From NCBI GenBank assembly GCA_949294735.1, contig CASFII010000002.1:62001-126000 (forward strand): a stretch of 64,000 nucleotides of DNA. The letters run 5' to 3'. A model generated the notes under the pieces. It had not been told where the DNA came from, searched no databases, and saw nothing but the letters and a program-made list of their open reading frames with translations. Below, piece after piece: positions 56,169 to 64,000 of this stretch; position 1 is the first letter of the stretch; each line of letters opens with the position of its first letter. A program made the translations under genes and the position numbers. The stretch is from an uncultured Coriobacteriaceae bacterium. Its GTDB lineage: Bacteria; Actinomycetota; Coriobacteriia; Coriobacteriales; Eggerthellaceae.

Positions 56169-58817
56169 TTAGTATTCTTTAGGTTCACGTCCGTAGTACG
56201 CATCCAGGAAGATTTCCTTAATTTCACTCATCAATGGATAGCGAGGATTGCAACCCGTGCACTGGTCGTTGAAGGCCTGTTCAACCATATCGTCCAAGGT
56301 CTCCAAGAAGTAGCTTTCTTCCACACCATATTCAGCAATAGTGTCTTTAATACCAATAGCGTGCTTAAGATCTTCTAGCTTCTGAATGAAGTTTTCGAAC
56401 ACTTCTTTGTCGTTTGCGCCCGTGCAGCCGCAGTAACGACCCAGTTCGGCATAATCAGCCAAGGCATGCGGATACTGATACTGAGAGAACGTACCCATCT
56501 TGGTGGGATGTTCGCAGGCGTTGTAGCGCATAACACGCGTCAGCAAAACAGCGTTTGCAATACCGTGCGGCAGATGATGGAATGCGCCCAGTTTATGAGC
56601 CATAGAGTGGTTAACACCCAAGAACGCATTCGCAAACGCCATACCAGCAATGCAGGATGCATCATGCATCTTCTGGCGCGCAAAAGGATCATTTCCTAAA
56701 TTCTCATAAGCAGAAGGCAGGTTTTCAAATACCAACTTTGCAGCACGCAAGCTCATGCTCTTAGAAAATTCAGAAGCCATCACGGAAACATAAGATTCAA
56801 TAGCATGCGTCATGACGTCAATACCAGAAGCACTGGTCAAGCCCTTCGGTGCGGTCATAGCGTTATCTACGTCTACAATAGCCATGTTCGGCAACAAAGC
56901 ATAATCAGCAATTGGCCACTTAATGCCCGTTTCAGCGTCTGTGATAATAGCAAACGGCGTAACTTCAGAACCCGTACCAGAAGAGGTAGGAACTGCTACA
57001 AAGTAAGCTTTTTTACCCATTTCAGGGAAGGTGACAATACGTTTTCGAATATCCATGAAGTCCATAGCCATATCTTCGAACTTCATTTCAGGATGCTCAT
57101 ACATAAGCCACATAATCTTGCCTGCGTCCATAGCAGAACCGCCACCAAAAGCGATGATAAGGTCAGGCTTAAACAAGTTCATGCGTTCAACGCCACGCAT
57201 CGCATCCTGCAGATGTGGGTCAGGCTGAATGTCATAGAAGGCATCGTGGGCAACACCCATTTCGTCAAGCTTAGCTTCGATAGCCTTGCAGTTGCCATTG
57301 GTATACAAGAACTGGTCGGTCACAATAAAGGCACGCTTTTTGCCCATAGGACCGCCCAATTCTTCTAAGGCCACCGGTGTGCAGCCTTGCTTGAAATAGA
57401 CTTTCTCAGGAACGCGGAACCACAGCATGTTTTCACGACGCTCTTCCACCGTTTTGATATTCATAAGGTGTTTCACCCCCACGTTTTCGTAGACAGAATT
57501 GCCACCCCATGAGCCGCAGCCCAAGGTGAGGCTCGGATGCATGCCAAAGTTGTACAAGTCGCCAATACCACCATGAGCAGATGGCGTGTTGACCAAAACG
57601 CGGCACGTCTTCATAGCCTGTTCAAACAGAGTGATTTTGTCTTTTTCAAGGGGGTTAATATAAAGCGAAGAGGTATGGCCGGGGCCGCCTGCCATAACCA
57701 GTTCTTCGGCCATGTCTACTGCCTGCTCAAACGTTTGAGCCTTATACATCGCCAAAACAGGAGACAGCTTTTCGTGAGAGAACTCTTCTTTTGCAGCGCT
57801 AGTAGAAGTTACCTCAACCATCAAAATCTTTGTATGTGAGGGAACCTCAATACCTGCCAATTCGGCAATTTGTGTTGCTGCCATACCAGGGATGCGGTGA
57901 TCCAAAGCGCCACCTTTAAACATTGCTTCGCGCAACTTTTCAGTTTCTTCGCCTGGCTTTACAAAGTAGCATCCGCGATTTTCAAACTCTTCCTTAACCT
58001 GGTCATAGATACTCTCAAGGGCAGTAACGCTTTGCTCAGAAGAGCAGATCATGCCGTTGTCAAATGTCTTGGAGTGAATGATTGAATTAACTGCCATCCT
58101 GATGTCGGCACTTTCATCAATGACAACAGGCGTGTTGCCAGCACCTACGCCTAGTGCAGGCTTACCAGATGAATATGCAGCACGAACCATGCCTGGACCG
58201 CCAGTGGCTAAGATAAGATCAACGCTCGACATCAGCTTACCTGTGAGTTCCAGCGTGGGCTTTTCAATCCACCCAACAATACCCTCAGGAGCACCCGCGG
58301 CAACCGCAGCCCCCAAAACCACCTTAGCGGCAGCAATAGTAGATTGAGCCGCAGCAGGATGAGGGCTAATCAAAATTGCATTGCGCGTTTTTAAACAAAT
58401 CAGCGTTTTAAAGATAGCTGTCGACGTAGGGTTAGTAGTAGGAATAACCGCACCTACGATACCTACCGGCTCTGCAACCTTCATAATGCCCGTAGCTTCA
58501 TCTCGCTCAATAACACCACAGGTCTTTGTGTTCTTGTAGGCGTTATAGATATATTCAGCTGCGTAGTGATTCTTAATGATTTTATCTTCCAGAACGCCAC
58601 GCTTCGTTTCTTCAATGGCCAGCTTTGCCAACGGAATACGCTGTTTATTTGCTGCCATAGCGGCTTCATAGAAAATCTTATCAACCTGCTCTTGAGAATA
58701 AGTGGCAAACACCGCCTGCGCTTTACGCATAGCTGCAAGTTTTTCTTCAAGTGCTTCAACGGAGTCAATAACTTGAGGAGCGTTTACCTGAGAAGTTACT
58801 TCATTAGATTCGGTCAT
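56169..58817 (-). CDS. adhE: Bifunctional acetaldehyde-CoA/alcohol dehydrogenase
   Basis: Fermentative enzyme reducing acetyl-CoA to acetaldehyde and then ethanol; forms spirosomes in other bacteria. It is 882 residues. The N-terminal aldehyde dehydrogenase half has GVGAGNTPVVID and the catalytic Cys in DNGMICSSEQSV. The C-terminal iron-dependent ADH half has AFGGGSAMDAGK, PTSSGTGSEVTPFA and the metal ligands in HSMAHKLGAFHHLPHG. ATG 58817 is chosen over 58847 because AAAGGAG is seven bases upstream. It regenerates NAD under anoxic growth. Confidence 0.96.
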   Translation of the reverse strand: MTESNEVTSQVNAPQVIDSVEALEEKLAAMRKAQAVFATYSQEQVDKIFYEAAMAANKQRIPLAKLAIEETKRGVLEDKIIKNHYAAEYIYNAYKNTKTCGVIERDEATGIMKVAEPVGIVGAVIPTTNPTSTAIFKTLICLKTRNAILISPHPAAAQSTIAAAKVVLGAAVAAGAPEGIVGWIEKPTLELTGKLMSSVDLILATGGPGMVRAAYSSGKPALGVGAGNTPVVIDESADIRMAVNSIIHSKTFDNGMICSSEQSVTALESIYDQVKEEFENRGCYFVKPGEETEKLREAMFKGGALDHRIPGMAATQIAELAGIEVPSHTKILMVEVTSTSAAKEEFSHEKLSPVLAMYKAQTFEQAVDMAEELVMAGGPGHTSSLYINPLEKDKITLFEQAMKTCRVLVNTPSAHGGIGDLYNFGMHPSLTLGCGSWGGNSVYENVGVKHLMNIKTVEERRENMLWFRVPEKVYFKQGCTPVALEELGGPMGKKRAFIVTDQFLYTNGNCKAIEAKLDEMGVAHDAFYDIQPDPHLQDAMRGVERMNLFKPDLIIAFGGGSAMDAGKIMWLMYEHPEMKFEDMAMDFMDIRKRIVTFPEMGKKAYFVAVPTSSGTGSEVTPFAIITDAETGIKWPIADYALLPNMAIVDVDNAMTAPKGLTSASGIDVMTHAIESYVSVMASEFSKSMSLRAAKLVFENLPSAYENLGNDPFARQKMHDASCIAGMAFANAFLGVNHSMAHKLGAFHHLPHGIANAVLLTRVMRYNACEHPTKMGTFSQYQYPHALADYAELGRYCGCTGANDKEVFENFIQKLEDLKHAIGIKDTIAEYGVEESYFLETLDDMVEQAFNDQCTGCNPRYPLMSEIKEIFLDAYYGREPKEY

Positions 58818-59134
58818 CTCTTCACTCCTTTGCTCGGAAAGGGACAACGAGCTTCTTAAAAATTACACACCTTTCATTGTATACCAGCGCCCTTTAGATT
58901 TTCTCCACATTTGCCCTCATTAAAGAGTTTTTTGAAATCGTTTTGCCCAGCTTATCCAAAGAATACCTCGAAGCTTTTGTAGGACATTTCGCGCTATACT
59001 AGCTCGGTAAATACTACGCGCTGAAAGACGTTGTTTTGATTGCTTCGACAGCCTTTTGAATACCTCGGCAAGGCTCTATGATTTCTTTCAACTCAACGTT
59101 TGACGCTTTCGAAACGAAAAAAGAAAGGCTCTGT

Positions 59135-62100
59135 ATGCTCCTAGAACCTCACGCAACGCTCCATGGATTTACTGTTCAAAGCGTTGAACAACTTCCTGAA
59201 ATTGATGGCGAAGCATATGTTTTACTTCATGAAGCCAGCAAAGCAAAGCTACTGTACCTAAAAAACGAAGACAACAACAAGGCATTTTCTATTGCATTTA
59301 AAACCCCGCCTGCGGACAACACGGGAACCTTTCATATCTTGGAACATTCTGTTTTATGTGGGTCAGCTAAATTTCCCGTTAAGGAGCCCTTTGTAAACCT
59401 TCTTAAAAGCTCCATGCAAACATTTCTGAACGCTATGACGTTCCCCGACAAAACTATGTACCCCGTGGCTAGCACCAATGAACAAGATTTGCTCAATCTG
59501 ATGGATGTTTATCTGGACGCCGTTCTTCATCCGAATATCTATTCTAAGCGGGCTATTTTTGAGCAAGAGGGTTGGCACTATGAACTCATGCCAGACTCAG
59601 AAGGTAAGCAGCCAAAGCTTGTTTACAACGGTGTTGTCTACAATGAAATGAAGGGTGTGCTATCAGATCCCGAAAGCGTTCTGTTCGACGCTCTTTCTGC
59701 AGCTCTTTTTCCTGATACTGCGTATCGTTTTGAGTCGGGCGGCACCCCAGAAGCTATCCCTGATTTAACCTATGAAGCTTTTTTAGATAATCACAGCCGC
59801 CATTACCGTCTTAACAACAGCTATTTGTGCTTATACGGCAATTTAGACATTGAAACGTTTCTGGCTTTCTTGGACGACAAGTATCTTTCCCCCTGCGCCA
59901 ACCTTAACAACAACGCAGCAGCACCAAATGACCTGAGCTTCCAGGCACCTCTTGTAAATTTTGGCCAAAAGAAGTTCATGAACACTACTCCTGACAACGC
60001 AGGTATGGTAATGGGCTTTGTGGTTGGCGAGGCAAAAGATGCGCGCCGTATGAACGCAGCCAGCATTCTTTTGGACGCTCTCACAGGCAGCAACGAAGCT
60101 CCGTTAAAGCGCGCCCTGCTAGACGCAGACCTTGCCAATGATATACAGGCTTTCGGAGCAGATTCAATCCTGCAGCCATTTATGGTTCTTGAATTACTAG
60201 GTCTCAAAGAAGGTGCCGCAGAGCGTTTTCCTCAGGTGGTACAAGAAACTATTGCCAAACTTGCTGATGAAGGGCTTGATTCTCAAATCCTGGAAGCCTC
60301 GCTTTCTCGCGCAGAATTCATCCAGCGCGAACGCAATATAGGCGTGGCTGACGGGGTAGCGCTTGCCATGGCAAGCTTGTCTGGCTGGTTATACGACGAT
60401 AGTCTTGCAATAGCCTACCTTCGCTACGAAGATGACTACGCTTTCTTCCGCGCAAACTTGGATACGGGCTATTTCGAAAACCTCATGCGAGAAATATTCT
60501 TAGACAACAACCACGCTGCCAGCGTAGAGCTTATTCCTGTTGCAACCGCTGAAGAAGTAGCTCGCAAAGAAAATAGACTCACCGAACAAGAGCGTCTTGA
60601 AAGCGTTGCAGCAAACTTCAGTGAAGAAGACTTCAAAAAGACTGAAGATGAAGTTGCCCTACTTCGTCAAGCTCAAGAAATGCCTGACAATCCCGAAGAT
60701 CTACTGCGCCTTCCGCAGCTTACCCTGGAAGACCTTTCGGAAGCACCCCACGAAATTCCCCCTAAAGAAACCGTGCGTGACGGCGTTTTGTGCCTCCGTC
60801 ATCAGGTTCCTACGCATGGAATTACCTATGCCTATCGTTACTTCGACGTGAATTCATGCACCTACGAAGAACTGCCCTACCTAGTCATTTTGAGCATGCT
60901 TTTAGGCAAGATGGACACCTCAAAACACTCAGCTGCAGAAATTGATAAGCTTCGCAAATCAAAGCTTGGCAATATGGTGTTCTTTGTTGAGGTGCACGAC
61001 AATCAGTGGGATACCAACAAACCGCAGGTCACTTTGACACTCAGTAGTTCTGCACTAAAAGAAAAGGTCTCTTCTTTAGGAAGCCTGCCTAAAGAAATTC
61101 TTTTGGAAACGAAATTCGACGACACCAGTAAGATTCTTGACGTACTTTTACAGAAGCGCGTTTCGTTAGAACAAGATTTTTGCAACGCAGGTCACAGTGC
61201 TGCTATGCAGCGTGTTAGTTCGTATTACACCCCCTGGGGTATGCTACGTGAACAACTGAATGGCGTTGATTTCTACCTGTTTATCAAAGACCTTATTGAT
61301 AACTTCGACCAACGTAAAGAAGACTTGGTAGAAACCTTGCGCCAGCTGCAACAAAAAGTATTTACCGACCATCATTCCGTGGTAAGTTTCACGGGCTCTG
61401 ATGAGGATTTCGAGATTTACTGGAAAGCTGGCGGATTGCTTCAAGTTCAGGATGATAAACCTGAAGCAACGTCGTCAGCCACCGTTTCTGAATCCTCTGC
61501 CAATACCGAAAACCGCAACACCAACAAGCAGATCTCTCTTCACGGTCATGAAGGGTTTGGCAAATACGATAACACCCTTATCGCAAGTACTCCTATTCCA
61601 GCACCCCAAAACGAAGCCTTTATTGTTCCGAGCGATGTCAGCTATTCGGCTCTTGGGTTTGATCGCCGCAATGAAAACATCGATTATTCTGGTTCGTGGC
61701 TTGTGGCAAGTCGCATGCTGAGTTACGACTACCTGTGGAACGAAGTGCGTGTCAAAGGTGGCGCCTATGGTGTTGGTTTCCAGGTGGTACGTACCGGAAA
61801 TATGTGTTTCTATTCCTACCGCGACCCTCGCGTAAACGAAACACTAGAACGCTTCAAGCAATCTGCTCGCTGGCTTTCTACCTGCGAAACCCCTGAACGC
61901 GAACTTACTGGCTATCTCATTAGTACGGTAGCAGGCGTTGATACGCCTCTTAAAGCGCGCGATTTCATTCGTCGACAAGACGGAGAGTACTTTGCAGGGA
62001 TTGCTCCTAGTTTCCGGCAGCAGATTCGCACGGAAGTCATTAATACCACCGAAAACGATCTTCATGTAATTGGGTATGCATTAACTAATGCCCTTGAGCA

Positions 62101-62188
62101 CGCCCCAGCTTGCACGTTTGGTAATAAGGCGATACTCGAAAGTGCCCAAAACAAATTCACACTGAAGGAACTTCTTAAGAGCGAATAG
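59135..62188 (+). CDS. M16C metallopeptidase, presequence-protease (PreP/Cym1) type
   Basis: A large zinc peptidase of 1017 residues that degrades short peptides inside a closed chamber. The inverted zinc motif HxxEH is HILEHS with a downstream Glu in VYNEMKG. SVLCGSAKFPVKEPFV, PDKTMYPVAS and the C-terminal half with SRMLSYDYLWNEVRVKGGAYG fit the M16C subfamily. ATG 59135 is preferred (AAAGG seven bases upstream, LHGFTV start as in the family); ATG 59078 would add 19 residues. No signal peptide is seen, so it is probably cytoplasmic. It is divergent from adhE. Confidence 0.93.
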   Translation: MLLEPHATLHGFTVQSVEQLPEIDGEAYVLLHEASKAKLLYLKNEDNNKAFSIAFKTPPADNTGTFHILEHSVLCGSAKFPVKEPFVNLLKSSMQTFLNAMTFPDKTMYPVASTNEQDLLNLMDVYLDAVLHPNIYSKRAIFEQEGWHYELMPDSEGKQPKLVYNGVVYNEMKGVLSDPESVLFDALSAALFPDTAYRFESGGTPEAIPDLTYEAFLDNHSRHYRLNNSYLCLYGNLDIETFLAFLDDKYLSPCANLNNNAAAPNDLSFQAPLVNFGQKKFMNTTPDNAGMVMGFVVGEAKDARRMNAASILLDALTGSNEAPLKRALLDADLANDIQAFGADSILQPFMVLELLGLKEGAAERFPQVVQETIAKLADEGLDSQILEASLSRAEFIQRERNIGVADGVALAMASLSGWLYDDSLAIAYLRYEDDYAFFRANLDTGYFENLMREIFLDNNHAASVELIPVATAEEVARKENRLTEQERLESVAANFSEEDFKKTEDEVALLRQAQEMPDNPEDLLRLPQLTLEDLSEAPHEIPPKETVRDGVLCLRHQVPTHGITYAYRYFDVNSCTYEELPYLVILSMLLGKMDTSKHSAAEIDKLRKSKLGNMVFFVEVHDNQWDTNKPQVTLTLSSSALKEKVSSLGSLPKEILLETKFDDTSKILDVLLQKRVSLEQDFCNAGHSAAMQRVSSYYTPWGMLREQLNGVDFYLFIKDLIDNFDQRKEDLVETLRQLQQKVFTDHHSVVSFTGSDEDFEIYWKAGGLLQVQDDKPEATSSATVSESSANTENRNTNKQISLHGHEGFGKYDNTLIASTPIPAPQNEAFIVPSDVSYSALGFDRRNENIDYSGSWLVASRMLSYDYLWNEVRVKGGAYGVGFQVVRTGNMCFYSYRDPRVNETLERFKQSARWLSTCETPERELTGYLISTVAGVDTPLKARDFIRRQDGEYFAGIAPSFRQQIRTEVINTTENDLHVIGYALTNALEHAPACTFGNKAILESAQNKFTLKELLKSE

Positions 62189-62213
62189 GAGTTTCTTTAG
62201 GTACCTGTGTATA

Positions 62214-62272
62214 CGTTTTCAGAAGGCGCAAATTTCTGCATAGGACGTATCTTAAAGCTCTCTGAAAACGCA
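62214..62272. repeat. Inverted repeat downstream of the M16C peptidase
   Basis: CGTTTTCAGA and TCTGAAAACG, a ten-base perfect pair about 40 bases apart, between the peptidase stop and its terminator. The enclosed sequence and the bases after it share CGCA-x-ATT-x-TGCA-like segments. No gene is seen in it. Confidence 0.5.
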
Positions 62273-62284
62273 GATTAATGCAGG

Positions 62285-62317
62285 CCGTCAGACCACAAGT
62301 TTGACGGTCTTCTTTTT
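62285..62317 (+). terminator. Terminator after the M16C peptidase gene
   Basis: CCGTCA (62285-62290) pairs with TGACGG (62302-62307), followed by TCTTCTTTTTCC. It separates the peptidase from sufC. Confidence 0.65.
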
Positions 62318-62484
62318 CCTGATGGAACAAAGAATTCATACAGAAAGAAATACGAGAATATATACAAGAAATCTCACAACTGGCTTACATTTCTAGTAAA
62401 ATACCCTGCGGACTATTGACAGGCTCTTTGCTAAATGTTAGTTAATTAGTAACAAATATCAAAGAAGATACGGAGATACTGAGA

Positions 62485-63261
62485 ATGCTCGAACTAAAGA
62501 ACCTGGTTTTTGAAGTTCCTACTTCAGAAACTGACAATACGCCAAAGCGTATTATTAACAACTTGTCTCTCACTATTCCCGATGGACGTTTTACCGTTAT
62601 CACCGGCCCAAATGGTGGCGGCAAGTCTACCCTCGCCAAACTCATCATGGGCGTAGAAAAGCCTACCGCTGGTCAGATTCTCTTTGATGGTAAAGATATT
62701 ACGAACCTTTCCATTACAGAGCGCGCCAAGCTAGGTATCGGGTATGGTTTTCAGCAGCCAGCACGCTTCAAGGGTATGACCGTCAAAAAGCTGCTCGATA
62801 TTGCTGCTGGCAAACGCTTACCCATGCTGGCCTGCAATGAGTTCTTGGCAAAAGTTGGCTTGTGCTCAGCAAGCTACCTTACCCGCGAAGTAGACAAGAG
62901 CCTTTCAGGCGGCGAAGTCAAACGTATTGAAATTGCTACTATCTTGGCACGTGACCCTAAGTTAGCAATCTACGATGAACCTGAAGCAGGCATTGACTTG
63001 TGGAGCTTCGACCGCCTTACTGAAACCTTCCGCACCATTCATGAAACTCGCGCGGACAGGTCTATCGTAATTATTTCCCACCAAGAACGCATCATTCAGC
63101 TTGCTGATGAAATTGTGCTTCTGCGTGAGGGCACGGTTGAAGAAACGGGTACGCCCGATGAGCTTCTTCCGAAGCTTGGCTTTGTGGCGAAAGGTGAGCC
63201 GCTTTGCCAGCTTTCTACCCCCACTGAATTGCACAACAGCGTTATTCCTACCACTTGCTAG
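62485..63261 (+). CDS. sufC: Fe-S cluster assembly ATPase SufC
   Basis: ABC-type ATPase of the SUF iron-sulfur assembly complex, 258 residues. Walker A GPNGGGKST, Q-loop GYGFQQPARF, signature LSGGEVKRIEIA, Walker B LAIYDEPEAGIDLWSF and the H-loop VIISHQ are visible. GGAG lies upstream. About 65 bases further up is TTGACA (62417-62422) with poorly matching -10 candidates. It is followed after nine bases by a SufB/D family gene with AGGAGG, so they are coupled. Confidence 0.95.
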   Translation: MLELKNLVFEVPTSETDNTPKRIINNLSLTIPDGRFTVITGPNGGGKSTLAKLIMGVEKPTAGQILFDGKDITNLSITERAKLGIGYGFQQPARFKGMTVKKLLDIAAGKRLPMLACNEFLAKVGLCSASYLTREVDKSLSGGEVKRIEIATILARDPKLAIYDEPEAGIDLWSFDRLTETFRTIHETRADRSIVIISHQERIIQLADEIVLLREGTVEETGTPDELLPKLGFVAKGEPLCQLSTPTELHNSVIPTTC

Positions 63262-63270
63262 GAGGTCATC

Positions 63271-64000
63271 ATGGCAATTGATCTTTCCCCTATTGATGAA
63301 AACCTACTTGCAGAAATTGCAAACATCCACGGAATGCCAAAGGGCGCTTTCAATATCCGCAAAGACGGTGAACTAGTAGAGCGTCATTCTTCCGCCAATA
63401 TTGAAATTGCAACCAAAACTGACAATCCTGGTATTGATATTCATATTGCTCCAGGAACCAAGGGTGAAACGGTATTTATCCCTGTTATCGTAACCCAGTC
63501 TGGTCTGAAGGATGTTGTGTACAACACGTTCTATGTTGGCGACGACTGCGACGTAACCATCGTTGCAGGCTGCGGCATTCACAACGAAAGCCATCAGGCT
63601 TCAGAGCACGATGGTATTCACAGCTTCTACCTGGGCAAAAATGCTCACATTAAATACGTTGAAAAGCACTACGGTGAAGGCACGGGTACGGGCGAACGCA
63701 TCCTTAACCCTGTAACCAATGTTTTCATGGATGAGAATTCCTCCTGCGAAATGGAGATGATTCAACTTCGTGGCGTAACTTCTACAGTACGCGACACCAA
63801 CGCTGAACTTGGTGCAAATGCTAAGCTTATTCTGACCGAAAAGCTGCTTACGCATGATGATCAGACCGCTATTTCTAACATGAAGATTGAGTTGAAAGGC
63901 GAAGGCAGTAGCGTACAGGTTATTTCCCGCTCGGTAGCCCAGGATAATTCTGTGCAGGTATTTAATCCGCTTGTCATCGGTGAAGCTGCCTGCCGAGGTC
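63271..64000 (+). CDS. SufB/SufD family Fe-S scaffold protein, 3' end cut by window edge
   Basis: 243 codons are visible. The beta-helix core of the SufBD family is recognisable: HIAPGTKGETVFIPVIV, VGDDCDVTIVAGCGIHNES, FYLGKNAHIKYVEKHYGEG and NAELGANAKL. The Glu/His and Cys-bearing segments resemble SufB-type scaffolds, and the N-terminus is short. With sufC directly upstream and no other suf gene before it, this may be a minimal two-gene (SufC plus one SufB/D, or SMS-like) system; the genes beyond the right edge would decide. Confidence 0.9.
   Translation, partial: MAIDLSPIDENLLAEIANIHGMPKGAFNIRKDGELVERHSSANIEIATKTDNPGIDIHIAPGTKGETVFIPVIVTQSGLKDVVYNTFYVGDDCDVTIVAGCGIHNESHQASEHDGIHSFYLGKNAHIKYVEKHYGEGTGTGERILNPVTNVFMDENSSCEMEMIQLRGVTSTVRDTNAELGANAKLILTEKLLTHDDQTAISNMKIELKGEGSSVQVISRSVAQDNSVQVFNPLVIGEAACRG

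Overview
The window is a dense, mostly housekeeping stretch of a bacterial chromosome with moderate GC content. It most likely comes from an anaerobic actinobacterium of the Coriobacteriia (Eggerthellales-like). The reasons are: an actinobacterial gene order around smc (coaD, a SepIVA-like coiled-coil gene, the DUF177 gene, rpmF, rnc, smc, ftsY); rplU-rpmA-obgE followed by proB, nadD and rsfS; fermentative enzymes (ppdK with its regulatory protein, adhE); an archaeal-type topoisomerase I; and a CGAAC-N4-GTTC type LexA box. The genus is not certain. No rRNA, tRNA, CRISPR array, prophage or transposase gene was seen.

Layout. 1-6244 (minus): glyQ-glyS, the PPDK regulatory protein and ppdK (cut by the left edge). 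6311-11421 (minus): ftsY, ffh, rpsP, khpA, rimM, trmD and lepB, the ribosome and protein-targeting cluster. 11422-11801: an intergenic nested palindromic repeat. 11802-24531 (minus): a Gls24-like gene, fakA, recG, rsmD, coaD, a SepIVA-like gene, yceD, rpmF, plsX, rnc and smc. 24798-24989 (plus): rpmB, followed by a second repeat copy. 25268-31605 (minus): rplU-rpmA-obgE-proB-proA-nadD-yqeK-rsfS, largely with overlapping stops and starts. 31794-37105 (minus): polA and a metN-metI-metQ methionine importer. 37270-41850: a DNA-damage neighbourhood with dinB (LexA box), a divergent two-gene cassette (MazG-like pyrophosphohydrolase plus a GIY-YIG/DUF2075 helicase) and an AlkA-like glycosylase. 41934-46335 (minus): dnaE and truA. 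46501-51900 (plus): a CDF metal exporter, an aminotransferase, an unknown protein, ahcY and pyrE. 52004-58817 (minus): adhE, a 613-base repeat-filled gap, archaeal-type topA, and mdh. 59135-64000 (plus): an M16C peptidase, then sufC and a SufB/D family gene cut by the right edge.

What stands out. The MetQ lipoprotein (34609-35478) is circularly permuted: the usual C-terminal half follows the lipobox directly and the usual N-terminal half closes the protein. A family of about 110-150 base elements occurs four times (around 11595, 25078, 55752 and 55895). Each has long perfect or near-perfect outer stems whose sequence differs between copies, around a conserved core with compensating stem changes. 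Most are nested inside a second REP-like motif (AACCCAAAAGACACGTCCC), which also occurs inside the truA reading frame. The MazG/GIY-YIG-DUF2075 pair beside a LexA-regulated polymerase is a candidate defence or repair system.
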